From Chitinophaga tropicalis (GTDB taxonomy: Bacteria; Bacteroidota; Bacteroidia; Chitinophagales; Chitinophagaceae), in the NCBI RefSeq assembly GCF_009758205.1, contig NZ_WRXN01000004.1:434001-498000 (forward strand): a stretch of DNA of 64,000 nucleotides. Direction: 5' to 3'. This document shows, in pieces, positions 36,113-44,635 of the stretch. A program made the translations under genes and the position numbers. The notes under the pieces were generated by a model. It worked only from the letters and a program-made list of their open reading frames with translations, searched no databases and was not told where the DNA came from. Every line of letters starts with the position of its first letter. Within the stretch, counting starts at the first letter, position 1.

Positions 36113-37116
36113 AGATCGCAATCCTGGCCCCTATTACATGGAGAACCCCTCCAAGACATTACGGCCCCTGGGAACAGGTAGCGTCTGTGCTCACCGAAGG
36201 CCTTGCTGCCAGAGGGACAGACGTTACCCTGTTTGCCACAGGAGATTCACTGACCAGGGCAAAACTTTCATCCGTACGCGAGAAGCCACTGGGAGAGCAA
36301 CCCGGCGATCATAAGGTATGGGAATGCCTGCATATTGCTCATATAATGGAACGTGCCGGTGAATTTGATCTCATACATAATCATTACGACTTCCTTCCGC
36401 TTACCTATTCAAGGCTGATACGCACTCCCATGCTGACAACTATTCATGGGTTCTCCTCTGAGGCTATTGTACCCGTGTATAAGAAATACAATACCAGCAG
36501 CTGGTATGTTTCTATCAGCAACAGTGACCGCCACCCCGGGCTTACTTATACAGATACTGTTTACAACGGTATCAATGAACAGCTCTTTACTTTTACTGAA
36601 AGCCCTGAAAATTACCTGTTAAGCTTTGGCAGGATACATCCTGAAAAAGGTACTCACCTGGCTATAGAGATCGCAAAGAAACAACGTATACAGCTGATCA
36701 TTTGCGGACTAATACAGGACCAGGCCTACTTTGATACACAGGTTGCTCCCCATATTGATAATTCATCCGTTATCTACAAAGGCAATGTTGGTCCTGAAGA
36801 ACGGAACAGCATATTAGGGAATGCAAAAGCCCTGCTGCATCCCGTCCTGTTCAACGAACCTTTCGGCTTAAGCGTGGCTGAAGCTATGATGTGCGGCACT
36901 CCCGTCATTGCATTTAACAGGGGGTCTATGAAGGAACTGGTACAGGACGGTACAACAGGTTTCCTGGCGACAACAACGACAGATGCTGCAGCGGCTGTTA
37001 ACAGGTTACAGCACATCAGCCGTCGTTCCTGCCGGGACCATGCTATGAAGCATTTCAGCCAGGGTAGAATGGTAGAGCATTATCTTTCTATCTACGAAAG
37101 AATATTAAAGGGTTGA
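36109..37116 (+). CDS. Glycosyltransferase family 4 protein
   Basis: A 335-residue GT-B glycosyltransferase. The N-terminus (MKIAILAPITWRTPPRHYGP) contains the acceptor-side glycine/proline loop; the C-terminal half has FGRIHPEKGTHLAIEIAK and the canonical nucleotide-sugar motif NEPFGLSVAEAMMCGTPVIA (about 250-270) with its two glutamates. It probably uses an activated nucleotide sugar; which sugar is not readable. Its start overlaps the preceding gene's stop by 4 bases, and its last 12 bases overlap the convergent GH130 gene. No terminator separates the two. Confidence 0.92.
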   Translation: MKIAILAPITWRTPPRHYGPWEQVASVLTEGLAARGTDVTLFATGDSLTRAKLSSVREKPLGEQPGDHKVWECLHIAHIMERAGEFDLIHNHYDFLPLTYSRLIRTPMLTTIHGFSSEAIVPVYKKYNTSSWYVSISNSDRHPGLTYTDTVYNGINEQLFTFTESPENYLLSFGRIHPEKGTHLAIEIAKKQRIQLIICGLIQDQAYFDTQVAPHIDNSSVIYKGNVGPEERNSILGNAKALLHPVLFNEPFGLSVAEAMMCGTPVIAFNRGSMKELVQDGTTGFLATTTTDAAAAVNRLQHISRRSCRDHAMKHFSQGRMVEHYLSIYERILKG

Positions 37117-38568
37117 TCTCAGTATCTCATCCAGCAGTTCATTTAACGGAATGGTGGCAAAAGAGGAAGCATAATCGGACACTGCATAAGGAAGAAATAA
37201 CTGGCCGGCATGTACGCAGGCGCCACAGGAATAAACAACATTCGGCACATACCCGTTCCTCTCATCCTCATTAGGCATGAGCAGGGGTTTACCTAACCGG
37301 CCAATTTCCTTTAATGGATTATCCAGGTCAAACAGGCTGGCGCCCAGGGAATATTTCCTCATAGGTCCTACTCCATGCGTGATAACCAGCCAGCCTTTTT
37401 CTGTAAGAATGGGCGAGCCGCCGTTACCAATCTGTACAAACTCCCACGGATATACCGGTGCCTGCAGTAATGTCGCTTCTTCCCAGAGGTGGAGATCGTC
37501 AGAGAACATAATATAATTGTTGACACCGTCTATACGGGATAACATGGCATATTTCCCGTTAATACGCCTGGGAAAAAGTGCCAGGTTCTTATTAACTGCC
37601 GCTTTACCATATAAAGGAGAGATCTTAAAATGGCAGAAATCTGTTGTTTCTATGAGTTTGGGCAGGATGAAAACGCCATCGTATGCCGTATAGGTGGCAT
37701 AGTATATTACAGAACCATCATCCTCTGTAAATCTTACAAAGCGGGCATCTTCAATACCATTCTTTTCTGTGAAACTGACAGGGAAGATCACCCTTTCCGA
37801 CAGGCTGGAATCTTCCGGGAAATGCAGCTCGTAGGTAGCATCCACCAGTTTCATCACACTGCGTTTCAGCATTTCCCGCTCTGCCGTCCTTTCTATATCT
37901 ATCAGGGAGTTCCTGAGCACCACATCCATCTCTTCATATGTGAATTCATCTGTAAGCTGATGAATGATGGTGGAGTGTATATCTTCCGGCAGGCGGAGCT
38001 GGGTAAGCTGCTGTTCAAATTTCTTTTTGTTATTCAGTCTTTCCTCTGTGATCAGTCCTTCTTCTATAAACTTATCGGGTTCAATCATCCGGATATTACA
38101 ATCTTTATCCAGTATACCTTCCCTGAAAGTGATAGATGAAATATGGCTTTCGCCTGTAGCCCTGAGGCTGATCACCATACGTTTCTCTCCTTCGGCAAGC
38201 CCGGACTGGTCAGGCGCTTCCACAACGGAGGGATTGAAGAGCGCTGCAGCTTCTATGGAATATTCCATTGTGAAATAGGCGCCGATGAGAAATCTTTTTT
38301 CCCTGGAGAGCTGCATACCGTCTGACAGCAGAGGACAGACACGTTCAAAGTGCGCTTCAAATATGAGCTCAATATCCTTGTACCTGCAACAAAACTCCTG
38401 TAATACCTGGTTCAGAAGTGCGCCGGCCACTTCTTCTGTCATCCGGCTCACTTTCTCCACTATCATGAGTGCACGTTCATTTCCGGTATTAAAAAAACGG
38501 GGGATCACTTTTTTCAGATCAGGATTGATCCTTACATTTTTTCGGGTAACCTGTAGCATACTGAACAA
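37105..38568 (-). CDS. GH130-family glycosidase/phosphorylase with long N-terminal region
   Basis: A 487-residue protein. The C-terminal part (about 245-480) is a five-bladed GH130 propeller: GIEDARFVRF carries the catalytic aspartate, followed by YYATYTAYDG, IGNGGSPILTEKGWLVITHGVG and NGYVPNVVYSCG. GH130 enzymes cleave beta-linked mannosides, by phosphorolysis or hydrolysis. The first 240 residues, helical and charged, are not part of the usual roughly 300-350-residue family core and are unassigned. There is no signal peptide, so it is cytosolic. An alternative start at 38559 is possible. It converges on the GT operon and is divergent from the GH47 gene. Confidence 0.85.
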   Translation of the reverse strand: MFSMLQVTRKNVRINPDLKKVIPRFFNTGNERALMIVEKVSRMTEEVAGALLNQVLQEFCCRYKDIELIFEAHFERVCPLLSDGMQLSREKRFLIGAYFTMEYSIEAAALFNPSVVEAPDQSGLAEGEKRMVISLRATGESHISSITFREGILDKDCNIRMIEPDKFIEEGLITEERLNNKKKFEQQLTQLRLPEDIHSTIIHQLTDEFTYEEMDVVLRNSLIDIERTAEREMLKRSVMKLVDATYELHFPEDSSLSERVIFPVSFTEKNGIEDARFVRFTEDDGSVIYYATYTAYDGVFILPKLIETTDFCHFKISPLYGKAAVNKNLALFPRRINGKYAMLSRIDGVNNYIMFSDDLHLWEEATLLQAPVYPWEFVQIGNGGSPILTEKGWLVITHGVGPMRKYSLGASLFDLDNPLKEIGRLGKPLLMPNEDERNGYVPNVVYSCGACVHAGQLFLPYAVSDYASSFATIPLNELLDEILRSTL

Positions 38569-38768
38569 TCTATCGGTGAAAAAATGGAGAGTACTGACGT
38601 AAAGGTAGTATTTTTAAGGCACCTTAAAACTCATCTGTTATGATGTGATATATGATTTTCTTTTCCACGTTATCATGGTGGCGTTTGACCTTACAGTAGT
38701 ATTGCACCGAATAATACATTAAAAAAATATACACTATTTGTTAATTTAGCGGCGTAATTAAGCCAATA
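38569..38768. promoter_or_regulatory. Divergent control region, GH130 / GH47
   Basis: 200 bases between two divergently transcribed mannoside-related genes. It contains a perfect dyad at 38612-38629 (TTTTAAGG, 2 bases, CCTTAAAA). Immediately nearer GH130, TACCTTTA on the minus strand (38607-38600) is a 7/8 match to TAnnTTTG. The dyad would overlap the promoter upstream of that element and could be an operator. Confidence 0.45.
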
Positions 38769-40127
38769 ATGAAACGAGCTATCCTGGTTACCCTGACCAT
38801 GGTCTATTCCTATGCTATACAAGCCCAGACGGCAGCCCTGTCTCAAAGTGTGAAACAGGAATTTATCCGCTCCTGGGACTCCTACAGAAAATATGCCTGG
38901 GGCCATAATATGCTCCTTCCCCTCTCCCGCTCTTTTTCAGACGGTTATGAGCAGCCCCTTCCCATAGGGCCTGTAAACGCATATAGCACTATTAAAATAA
39001 TGGGACTGCAGAAACAGGCGAGGGAAATAGAAAGATATGTCATGGACAGCTGTGACTTTAACAGGGATGTGTATGTCAAAACATATGAAATGAACACCCG
39101 TATACTGGGCAGCCTGCTATCCATGTATTCCTGCACTCATCAGCCAACAGTACTGGCAAAAGCCCGGGACCTGGGAGACAGGCTATTGAAGGCATTCAAA
39201 ACACCTACAGGTATTCCCTATTGCCGGGTGAACCTGAAAACGGGAAAGACCAGCGGAGAAAACGTAAGCACAGCAGAAGCAGCAGCTTATACGCTGGAAA
39301 TGGGCATCCTTAGTTACTATACAAAAGACCCTGTATATTACCAGGCCGCCAAAAAGGCTTTAATGGCTATATACGGACGCCGCTCAAAGCTGGACCTGGT
39401 AGGAGAAACAATTAATTGCGAAACGGGCGACTGGCAAAGCACTACCAGCGTTACCGGTGTATATTATGAATCTGTATTCAAAACCTCATTGCTGTTCAAA
39501 GACCCGGAAGTAAAGCAGATATGGGAGAAAAGTATTTCCGCTACCCATAAATACGATATGACAGAAAATGATACCGCCCTATGGTATGGCCGCGCAGAGA
39601 TGTATTCAGGAGAAATACTGAACCCTGTAGTAACGCAGGAAGACGCCTCCCTGCCCGCATTGCTATGCCTGGATGACGACGCAGAAACAGCTGCCAGACT
39701 GCTGCGTACCTGGAACGGCGTTTGGAACAGGTACGGGCTGGCACCGGCGGTATATGATTACCGTAAGCAACAGGCTTCCTATGCACAATATGAACTTACT
39801 CCGGAAATCATTGCCTCTGCCTGGTACCTGTACGACTATACCAAAGAACCTGTATATGCAGAAATGGGCAAACAGTATTACAACGCCATATTGCAATACT
39901 GCAAAACGCCATTAGCATTTGCAGCCATCTCTGACGTAAGGTCTAAAAAACAACGGGATGAACTGCCTGTATATTTCTTTGCGGAAACAATGAAATACCT
40001 GTATCTCCTGTTTACGCCGGAAGCTGGATTTAATACGGAAGATTATATTTTCAGCAGCGGAGCACACCCGTTCAAACTCACGGAATTTAAAATCACAGAA
40101 ATAAACAGGCGGTTGGGTATAGGATAA
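38769..40127 (+). CDS. GH47-family alpha-mannosidase-like protein, exported
   Basis: A 452-residue protein with a signal peptide (to about YAIQAQ). Class I alpha-1,2-mannosidase (GH47) signatures run through the (alpha/alpha)7 barrel: YEMNTRILGSLLSMYSC (about 101-117), GENVSTAEAAAYTLEMG, ETINCETGDWQ, and ELPVYFFAETMKYLYLLFTP near the C-terminus. The usual calcium-binding TEAHP motif reads SGAHP here, with Thr replaced by Ser and Glu by Gly, so activity or metal binding may be altered. GH47 is mainly eukaryotic, though bacterial members exist. It likely acts on alpha-mannosides in the periplasm or outside. Confidence 0.85.
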   Translation: MKRAILVTLTMVYSYAIQAQTAALSQSVKQEFIRSWDSYRKYAWGHNMLLPLSRSFSDGYEQPLPIGPVNAYSTIKIMGLQKQAREIERYVMDSCDFNRDVYVKTYEMNTRILGSLLSMYSCTHQPTVLAKARDLGDRLLKAFKTPTGIPYCRVNLKTGKTSGENVSTAEAAAYTLEMGILSYYTKDPVYYQAAKKALMAIYGRRSKLDLVGETINCETGDWQSTTSVTGVYYESVFKTSLLFKDPEVKQIWEKSISATHKYDMTENDTALWYGRAEMYSGEILNPVVTQEDASLPALLCLDDDAETAARLLRTWNGVWNRYGLAPAVYDYRKQQASYAQYELTPEIIASAWYLYDYTKEPVYAEMGKQYYNAILQYCKTPLAFAAISDVRSKKQRDELPVYFFAETMKYLYLLFTPEAGFNTEDYIFSSGAHPFKLTEFKITEINRRLGIG

Positions 40128-40251
40128 CGGTTATAATGCCCGGATTGTCTGATCCACGATTTAATACGTCCACTTCAACACTTTTTCACTCTGATATGGC
40201 TCTGTTTTATGACAATTTTGCTTCATCAAATCACGTAAAACAAGCAATATC

Positions 40252-40644
40252 ATGAACACAAAAACAGCAAAAATAGTTTACTGGACAGGCGCCGTATTAA
40301 CTTCACTATGGTTCGGTACAAGCGGTATCTGTGAACTAACTGCCAATCCTCTTGTATGGGATATTACGCTTAAACTGGGGTATCCTGCTCACTTCATTTA
40401 CATTCTTGGTGTTTTCAAACTTTCCGGTGTATTGGTCCTTCTCACTCCCAACAGGTTGTTGAGATTAAAAGAATGGGTATTTGCAGGCATCTTCTTTGAC
40501 ATTCTCTTTGCTTTCTTCTCCAAACTGAGTGTACTGGGTTTCCCCGCTACTATCGATGCCATCATTGCCTTCACAATGGTTACAGTAACCTATACTATGT
40601 ACAGAAAATTATACCCTGCAACATATACCAGTCTTACTGCATAA
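40252..40644 (+). CDS. DoxX-like family membrane protein
   Basis: A 130-residue protein with four hydrophobic helices (about 8-25, 45-65, 72-92, 97-117). The pattern YWTGAVLTSLWFGTSGICEL and GYPAHFIYILGVFKLSGVLVL is typical of DoxX-like proteins (a four-helix quinone-reductase-related fold). Its partner and role are unknown; DoxX proteins have been linked to thiol or oxidative stress in other bacteria. It is monocistronic and ends at a strong hairpin shared with the convergent DUF1223 gene. Confidence 0.87.
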   Translation: MNTKTAKIVYWTGAVLTSLWFGTSGICELTANPLVWDITLKLGYPAHFIYILGVFKLSGVLVLLTPNRLLRLKEWVFAGIFFDILFAFFSKLSVLGFPATIDAIIAFTMVTVTYTMYRKLYPATYTSLTA

Positions 40645-40662
40645 TTAATTGAATCAAATTAG

Positions 40663-40696
40663 AAAAGAGTGTCTGATGTTATTCAGACACTCTTTT
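40663..40696. terminator. Bidirectional hairpin terminator
   Basis: A 14-bp perfect stem (40663-40676 with 40683-40696) with a 6-base loop; A4 and T5 tracts on either side. It lies between convergent DoxX-like and DUF1223 genes, ending 5 bases before the DUF1223 stop codon. Confidence 0.9.
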
Positions 40697-40701
40697 TATT
40701 T

Positions 40702-41478
40702 CTATAGAACTACGCTGCGTGCAGCCGCTGCTATTACACCATTTTCAGGGTCCTGCACCATTCCTACAATCTCCCATTCCTGTGCATTGAAATCTTCAGG
40801 TACAGGAATCTGTTCTTTCGCCTTCTCACCCTTCTTCAAGTCAAATACGTAAAGCTTACGTACAATCTGCGCATGAGAAAGTGTACGTCCTTCATTCTCT
40901 CCCCGTTTAACTTTACTCACTGCATGTTTCTGTACCACGGCAATAAGCAGCTGATCATTGCGCGTATTACCTGTAACCTGGTAATTGAGCGCTATATTCC
41001 CCGCTTCCTGTCTTGCTTCAATTGTCAGCCCGACAGTTGGAACACTGCTTAAGCCCTGTGTTATTCCCTGACTTACCGCAGCCTCGTCAGAACCTATACA
41101 TTCCGATCTGCCATTGATAACTACCTGTGGAGTATATACCTGTCCCTTAAAAAAGCGGCTGTACTGGTATTGACGTTCTGAATACTTTGCATCGCTGAAC
41201 ACATCTTTCCAGCCCAGCCGGTTCCAGTAATCCACATGATAAGCCAGCACATATACGGGTTTGTTGCCGGCTTCTTTCTGAATGCGTTCCAGCAAAGCAT
41301 CTGCCGGGGGACAGCTGGAGCAGCCTTCAGATGTAAAAAGTTCAAGTACAGCAAAACCATTGCCTGCAGCCCGTCGCCACTTTTCTGCTTTTGAAGCATT
41401 ACTTCTGAAAGAAAGGAAAGTGATAGAGACCAGTAATACCAGTATGGTATACAACATTGAATTCTTAAGCATACTCAT
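40702..41478 (-). CDS. DUF1223 (thioredoxin-like) exported protein
   Basis: A 258-residue protein with one N-terminal hydrophobic segment (about 8-23) acting as signal or anchor. The DUF1223 core begins VLELFTSEGCSSCPPADALL with a C53-x-x-C56 pair in a thioredoxin-like setting, followed by YVLAYHVDYWNRLGWKDVFS and YTPQVVINGRSECIGSD, all typical of the family. The CxxC suggests thiol-disulfide chemistry in the periplasm; the family function is not established. It is convergent with the DoxX-like gene and divergent from the alpha/beta-hydrolase gene. Confidence 0.9.
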   Translation of the reverse strand: MSMLKNSMLYTILVLLVSITFLSFRSNASKAEKWRRAAGNGFAVLELFTSEGCSSCPPADALLERIQKEAGNKPVYVLAYHVDYWNRLGWKDVFSDAKYSERQYQYSRFFKGQVYTPQVVINGRSECIGSDEAAVSQGITQGLSSVPTVGLTIEARQEAGNIALNYQVTGNTRNDQLLIAVVQKHAVSKVKRGENEGRTLSHAQIVRKLYVFDLKKGEKAKEQIPVPEDFNAQEWEIVGMVQDPENGVIAAAARSVVL

Positions 41479-41561
41479 TGTTTATGTTTTTAGTGACGAG
41501 CAAAGCTAGATGCAGCTCACCTCTCTGCATATCAATAAGTTCTTTAACCAGACAATTATCC

Positions 41562-41650
41562 CCGTGAATCAGGCATGTCTAACCGGGGGGTTAAAATGTC
41601 CGGTTCACGGTAATGGAGATTGTTGCCGGATGGCATTGAACCTACTTTTG
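41562..41650 (+). promoter_or_regulatory. Promoter and inverted-repeat candidate operator of the hydrolase gene
   Basis: TTG (41623-41625), 17 bases and TACTTTTG (41643-41650) fit the Bacteroidota promoter pattern, with the hydrolase ATG 22 bases downstream. Just upstream an inverted repeat CCGTGAA/TTCACGG (41562-41568 with 41604-41610) encloses a smaller TAACC/GGTTA dyad (41580-41593). Confidence 0.55.
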
Positions 41651-41672
41651 TTGCAGAATAAATCAATCATCT

Positions 41673-42665
41673 ATGTATAACAATCACAACATAAACTTCT
41701 GTTCCCTTGTAGTCATCGTACTAATGCTGGGCATACCAGATCTTCTGAAAGCGCAGGCTCCTGTATTCAGCCAGATAAAACAGATCAAAGCAGGAGTGCT
41801 TGATATTGGTTATGCAGAGGTTGGTCCGGTAAATGGGAAACCGGTTATTCTCCTGCATGGATGGCCTTATGACATTCAAAGTTACGCGGAAGTAGCGCCT
41901 TTACTGGCAGCAAAAGGTTTCAGGGTCATTGTTCCCTACCTGCGCGGCTATGGCACTACCCGTTTTCTTTCCGCCCAGACACCCCGTAACGGGCAGCAGG
42001 CAGCCCTGGCTGCAGATGTTATTGCGCTCATGGACGCACTGAAGATCAACAAGGCTGTTATTGGCGGCTTTGACTGGGGAGCCCGTACAGCAGATATTGT
42101 TGCGGCCCTGTGGCCTGAGCGTTGTAAAGCGCTGGTATCTGTGAGTGGTTACCTTATTGGTAGTCAGCAGGCCAACAAAGCCCCTCTCCCTCCCAAAGCA
42201 GAGCTGTCCTGGTGGTACCAGTTCTATTTTGCTACTGAACGGGGGCGCCTGGGTTATGAGGCCAACCGCTATGACTTTGCAAAACTGATCTGGCAAACAG
42301 CTTCCCCACAGTGGCATTTCAGTGATACAACTTTCAGGCAGTCTGCCGCCGCTTTTGACAACCCGGACCATGTGGCCATTGTGGTCCACAATTACCGCTG
42401 GCGTCTCGGACTGGCAGAGGGAGAAGCAAAATATGACAGCCTTGAGAAGAAACTTGCAACAGCACCTGCTATCTATGTGCCTGCTGTTACGCTTGAAGGC
42501 GATGCCAATGGCGCTCCTCATCCTGATCCATCCTCTTATGCTGCCAGGTTTAAAGGCAAATACGCGCATCATACCATAAAAGGTGGTATTGGTCACAATC
42601 TTCCGCAGGAAGCACCTCAAGGCTTTGCTGACGCTATTATTGAAGCAGCCGGCTTTGCCAGATAA
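41673..42665 (+). CDS. Alpha/beta hydrolase, epoxide-hydrolase/dehalogenase-like, exported
   Basis: A 330-residue protein with a signal peptide (ending near LLKAQ). The core has the oxyanion HGWP (62-65), a nucleophile elbow GGFDWGAR with D134, and a late His in GGIGHNLPQEAP. An aspartate nucleophile, rather than serine, is typical of epoxide hydrolases and haloalkane dehalogenases. The substrate is unknown. It is preceded by a good TTG-N17-TAnnTTTG promoter and an inverted repeat, and followed 192 bases later by a LytS/LytTR pair that may regulate it. Confidence 0.87.
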   Translation: MYNNHNINFCSLVVIVLMLGIPDLLKAQAPVFSQIKQIKAGVLDIGYAEVGPVNGKPVILLHGWPYDIQSYAEVAPLLAAKGFRVIVPYLRGYGTTRFLSAQTPRNGQQAALAADVIALMDALKINKAVIGGFDWGARTADIVAALWPERCKALVSVSGYLIGSQQANKAPLPPKAELSWWYQFYFATERGRLGYEANRYDFAKLIWQTASPQWHFSDTTFRQSAAAFDNPDHVAIVVHNYRWRLGLAEGEAKYDSLEKKLATAPAIYVPAVTLEGDANGAPHPDPSSYAARFKGKYAHHTIKGGIGHNLPQEAPQGFADAIIEAAGFAR

Positions 42666-42816
42666 AACTCTTTTTAAGAGCAACATGTGGCAACATCAAT
42701 GTTCAGATAAACCAGTTGTCTGACTTATTATTGAAAGTCATAAAATCATTAGTACGATGCTATTGCTTCCAGTATTGCAACATAGTCCATTCATGTGTTC
42801 CCATAAAGAATCTGAG

Positions 42817-42824
42817 TATATTTG
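42817..42824 (+). promoter_or_regulatory. Candidate -7 element of the second LytS gene
   Basis: TATATTTG matches TAnnTTTG and lies 33 bases before the ATG at 42858. A clear -33 TTG was not found. Its position supports the downstream start codon at 42858, because an ATG at 42822 would lie inside the element. Confidence 0.45.
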
Positions 42825-42857
42825 TCAACAGCTTCCATCAAAGCAAATATTCTATTG

Positions 42858-43877
42858 ATGAAGAAAACAGGTTTTAAAATATCTCATACTACTATCTGGG
42901 TCAGTTCAATTTTTCTTGGACTGCTATCTTCAGTGCCGCAGATCGCGGCCCATCATTTCAACACTGCCGAGGCTATTGTCAATGCCGCCCTGACAGGTAC
43001 ATTTGCTTTGGTGATGTGGTATTTCAACATCTTCATTTTATCACGCAGTACGGGCAGGTCCCGCAAACAAAGCATCTCTTATCCGAAGCTTTTAAGCACC
43101 CTGTTGTTTGGTATGGTAGTAATGCTGGGGCTTGCATGGATACAGCAGCTGATCCTCTCTCATATCAATTTTGGCCCAACTATGCTAATGGTGGAGGTAC
43201 GTGGTATTCTGATCAACCTGATATTCTACATGTTTCTGAACATGCTTCAGCAGAACTACGAGAACCAGCACGTGAAGATGGAACTGGAGCAGATTAAAAA
43301 CGATAATCTCGGTGCGCAGTATGAACTGCTGAAACAGCAGGTTAATCCGCATTTCCTGTTCAACAGTCTCAATACGTTAAAAGCCATGGTGGAAAGCGGA
43401 GACGAAGAGGCTATTGATTTTATCATCAAGCTATCGAACTTTTACCGTTATACGCTGGAAAGCCGTAAGCTTGACCTGATCCATGTGCATGAGGAAATGG
43501 AAATACTCAATGCTTACCTGTTCCTGCAAAAGGCCAGGTTTGATGACGGGCTTGTCTTCACCAATGAACTTTCCACAAAGGGCTTAAACACTCTTATTCC
43601 TCCGTTCACATTACAGCTGCTGGTTGAGAACTGTATTAAACACAATGTTGTATCTCTGCAAAAGCCGTTGAGCATAAGGATATATGAAGAAGATAACTGC
43701 ATAGTGGTTGAAAACAGGGTCCAGTTAAAAACCGGCGAGGTTAACTCACTCGGAGTAGGCCTGAAAAATATAAATCTCCGCTATCTCCATCTGCTCGACA
43801 AACAGGTAGACATTGTCAACGATCAACATATATTTAAAGTAAAACTCCCGGTTATTTATGAATATCATAATAATTGA
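42858..43877 (+). CDS. LytS/YehU-type sensor histidine kinase
   Basis: A 339-residue membrane kinase from the ATG at 42858 (MKKTGFKISHTTIW); the longer frame from 42822 would begin inside the promoter-like element. Four hydrophobic segments (about 14-30, 40-62, 75-98, 108-130) precede the His_kinase domain with H165 in QQVNPHFLFNSLNT. The ATPase domain has LQLLVENCIKHN and SLGVGLKNINLRY. The response regulator gene begins 20 bases before this gene's stop, so the two are translationally coupled. The stimulus is not readable. Confidence 0.92.
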   Translation: MKKTGFKISHTTIWVSSIFLGLLSSVPQIAAHHFNTAEAIVNAALTGTFALVMWYFNIFILSRSTGRSRKQSISYPKLLSTLLFGMVVMLGLAWIQQLILSHINFGPTMLMVEVRGILINLIFYMFLNMLQQNYENQHVKMELEQIKNDNLGAQYELLKQQVNPHFLFNSLNTLKAMVESGDEEAIDFIIKLSNFYRYTLESRKLDLIHVHEEMEILNAYLFLQKARFDDGLVFTNELSTKGLNTLIPPFTLQLLVENCIKHNVVSLQKPLSIRIYEEDNCIVVENRVQLKTGEVNSLGVGLKNINLRYLHLLDKQVDIVNDQHIFKVKLPVIYEYHNN

Positions 43878-44619
43878 AGACGAGCTGAGGACAGCCAAAT
43901 CGCTGGAGAATATTATCCGGGCAATTAAGCCGGAAGCAAAGATAACCGGGCAGTATCAGAGTATTGAAAGCTCAGTAGAAGCATTGTCTGAAGGCGCACA
44001 GCCGGACCTGGTATTCATGGATGTACAGCTGGCTGATGGTCTCTGTTTTGAAATATTCAAAGCAGTTAAGGTCACATGTCCGGTAGTCTTTTGCACCGCC
44101 TTCGATGAGTATTCTCTTGAAGCGTTTAAAAACAACGGTGTAGATTATGTTCTTAAACCATTCTCAAAAGATGATATTAAGGATGCACTGAGAAAAGTGG
44201 ACGAGCTTAAAAATTTCTTTCAGCAGAAAACAACGCCTGATATTGAGGAGCTGTTGTCCAGGCTGAGCCCGTCCGGTGGTAAGACCAGCTTCCTGGTTTT
44301 CCGGAATCAAAAGTATACGACCGTACATGTAGACAACATCGCTTATTTCTACATTAACTTCGATGCTACATCGATCATGTGTTTTGATAAGCAGAAGTTT
44401 GATGTTACTCAATCGCTGGACCAGATCGCTGCTGCTGTTTCCTCTAAGCAGTTCTTCCGCGTTAACCGTCAGTACCTGGTCAACTTCAAGGCTATCAAAG
44501 AAGTGGAACATTATTTTCTTCGTAAGCTACATGTGAAGCTGGTTATTGAGACACCTGAGAAGCTGCTTATTAACAAGGAAAAATCGCGCAACTTCCTGAC
44601 CTGGATGGAAGACAGATAA
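43858..44619 (+). CDS. LytTR-family response regulator
   Basis: A 253-residue regulator with a receiver domain (D8/E7 acidic pair in IIIIEDELRT, phospho-acceptor D55 in LVFMDVQLADG, lysine in YVLKPFSKDD) and a C-terminal LytTR domain (about 150-250) with NIAYFYINFD and FFRVNRQYLVNFKAI. It overlaps the LytS-type kinase gene by 20 bases. Its stop is only 16 bases from the stop of the convergent CHU_C surface-protein gene, with no clear terminator between. Nearby candidate targets are the hydrolase, DUF1223 and DoxX genes, by position only. Confidence 0.93.
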   Translation: MNIIIIEDELRTAKSLENIIRAIKPEAKITGQYQSIESSVEALSEGAQPDLVFMDVQLADGLCFEIFKAVKVTCPVVFCTAFDEYSLEAFKNNGVDYVLKPFSKDDIKDALRKVDELKNFFQQKTTPDIEELLSRLSPSGGKTSFLVFRNQKYTTVHVDNIAYFYINFDATSIMCFDKQKFDVTQSLDQIAAAVSSKQFFRVNRQYLVNFKAIKEVEHYFLRKLHVKLVIETPEKLLINKEKSRNFLTWMEDR

Positions 44620-44635
44620 GTAAATAATTATGCTT

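Noticed and set aside
41901..42686. 261-codon minus-strand ORF
   Set aside because: Antisense to the alpha/beta hydrolase gene, which has a signal peptide, promoter and nucleophile elbow.
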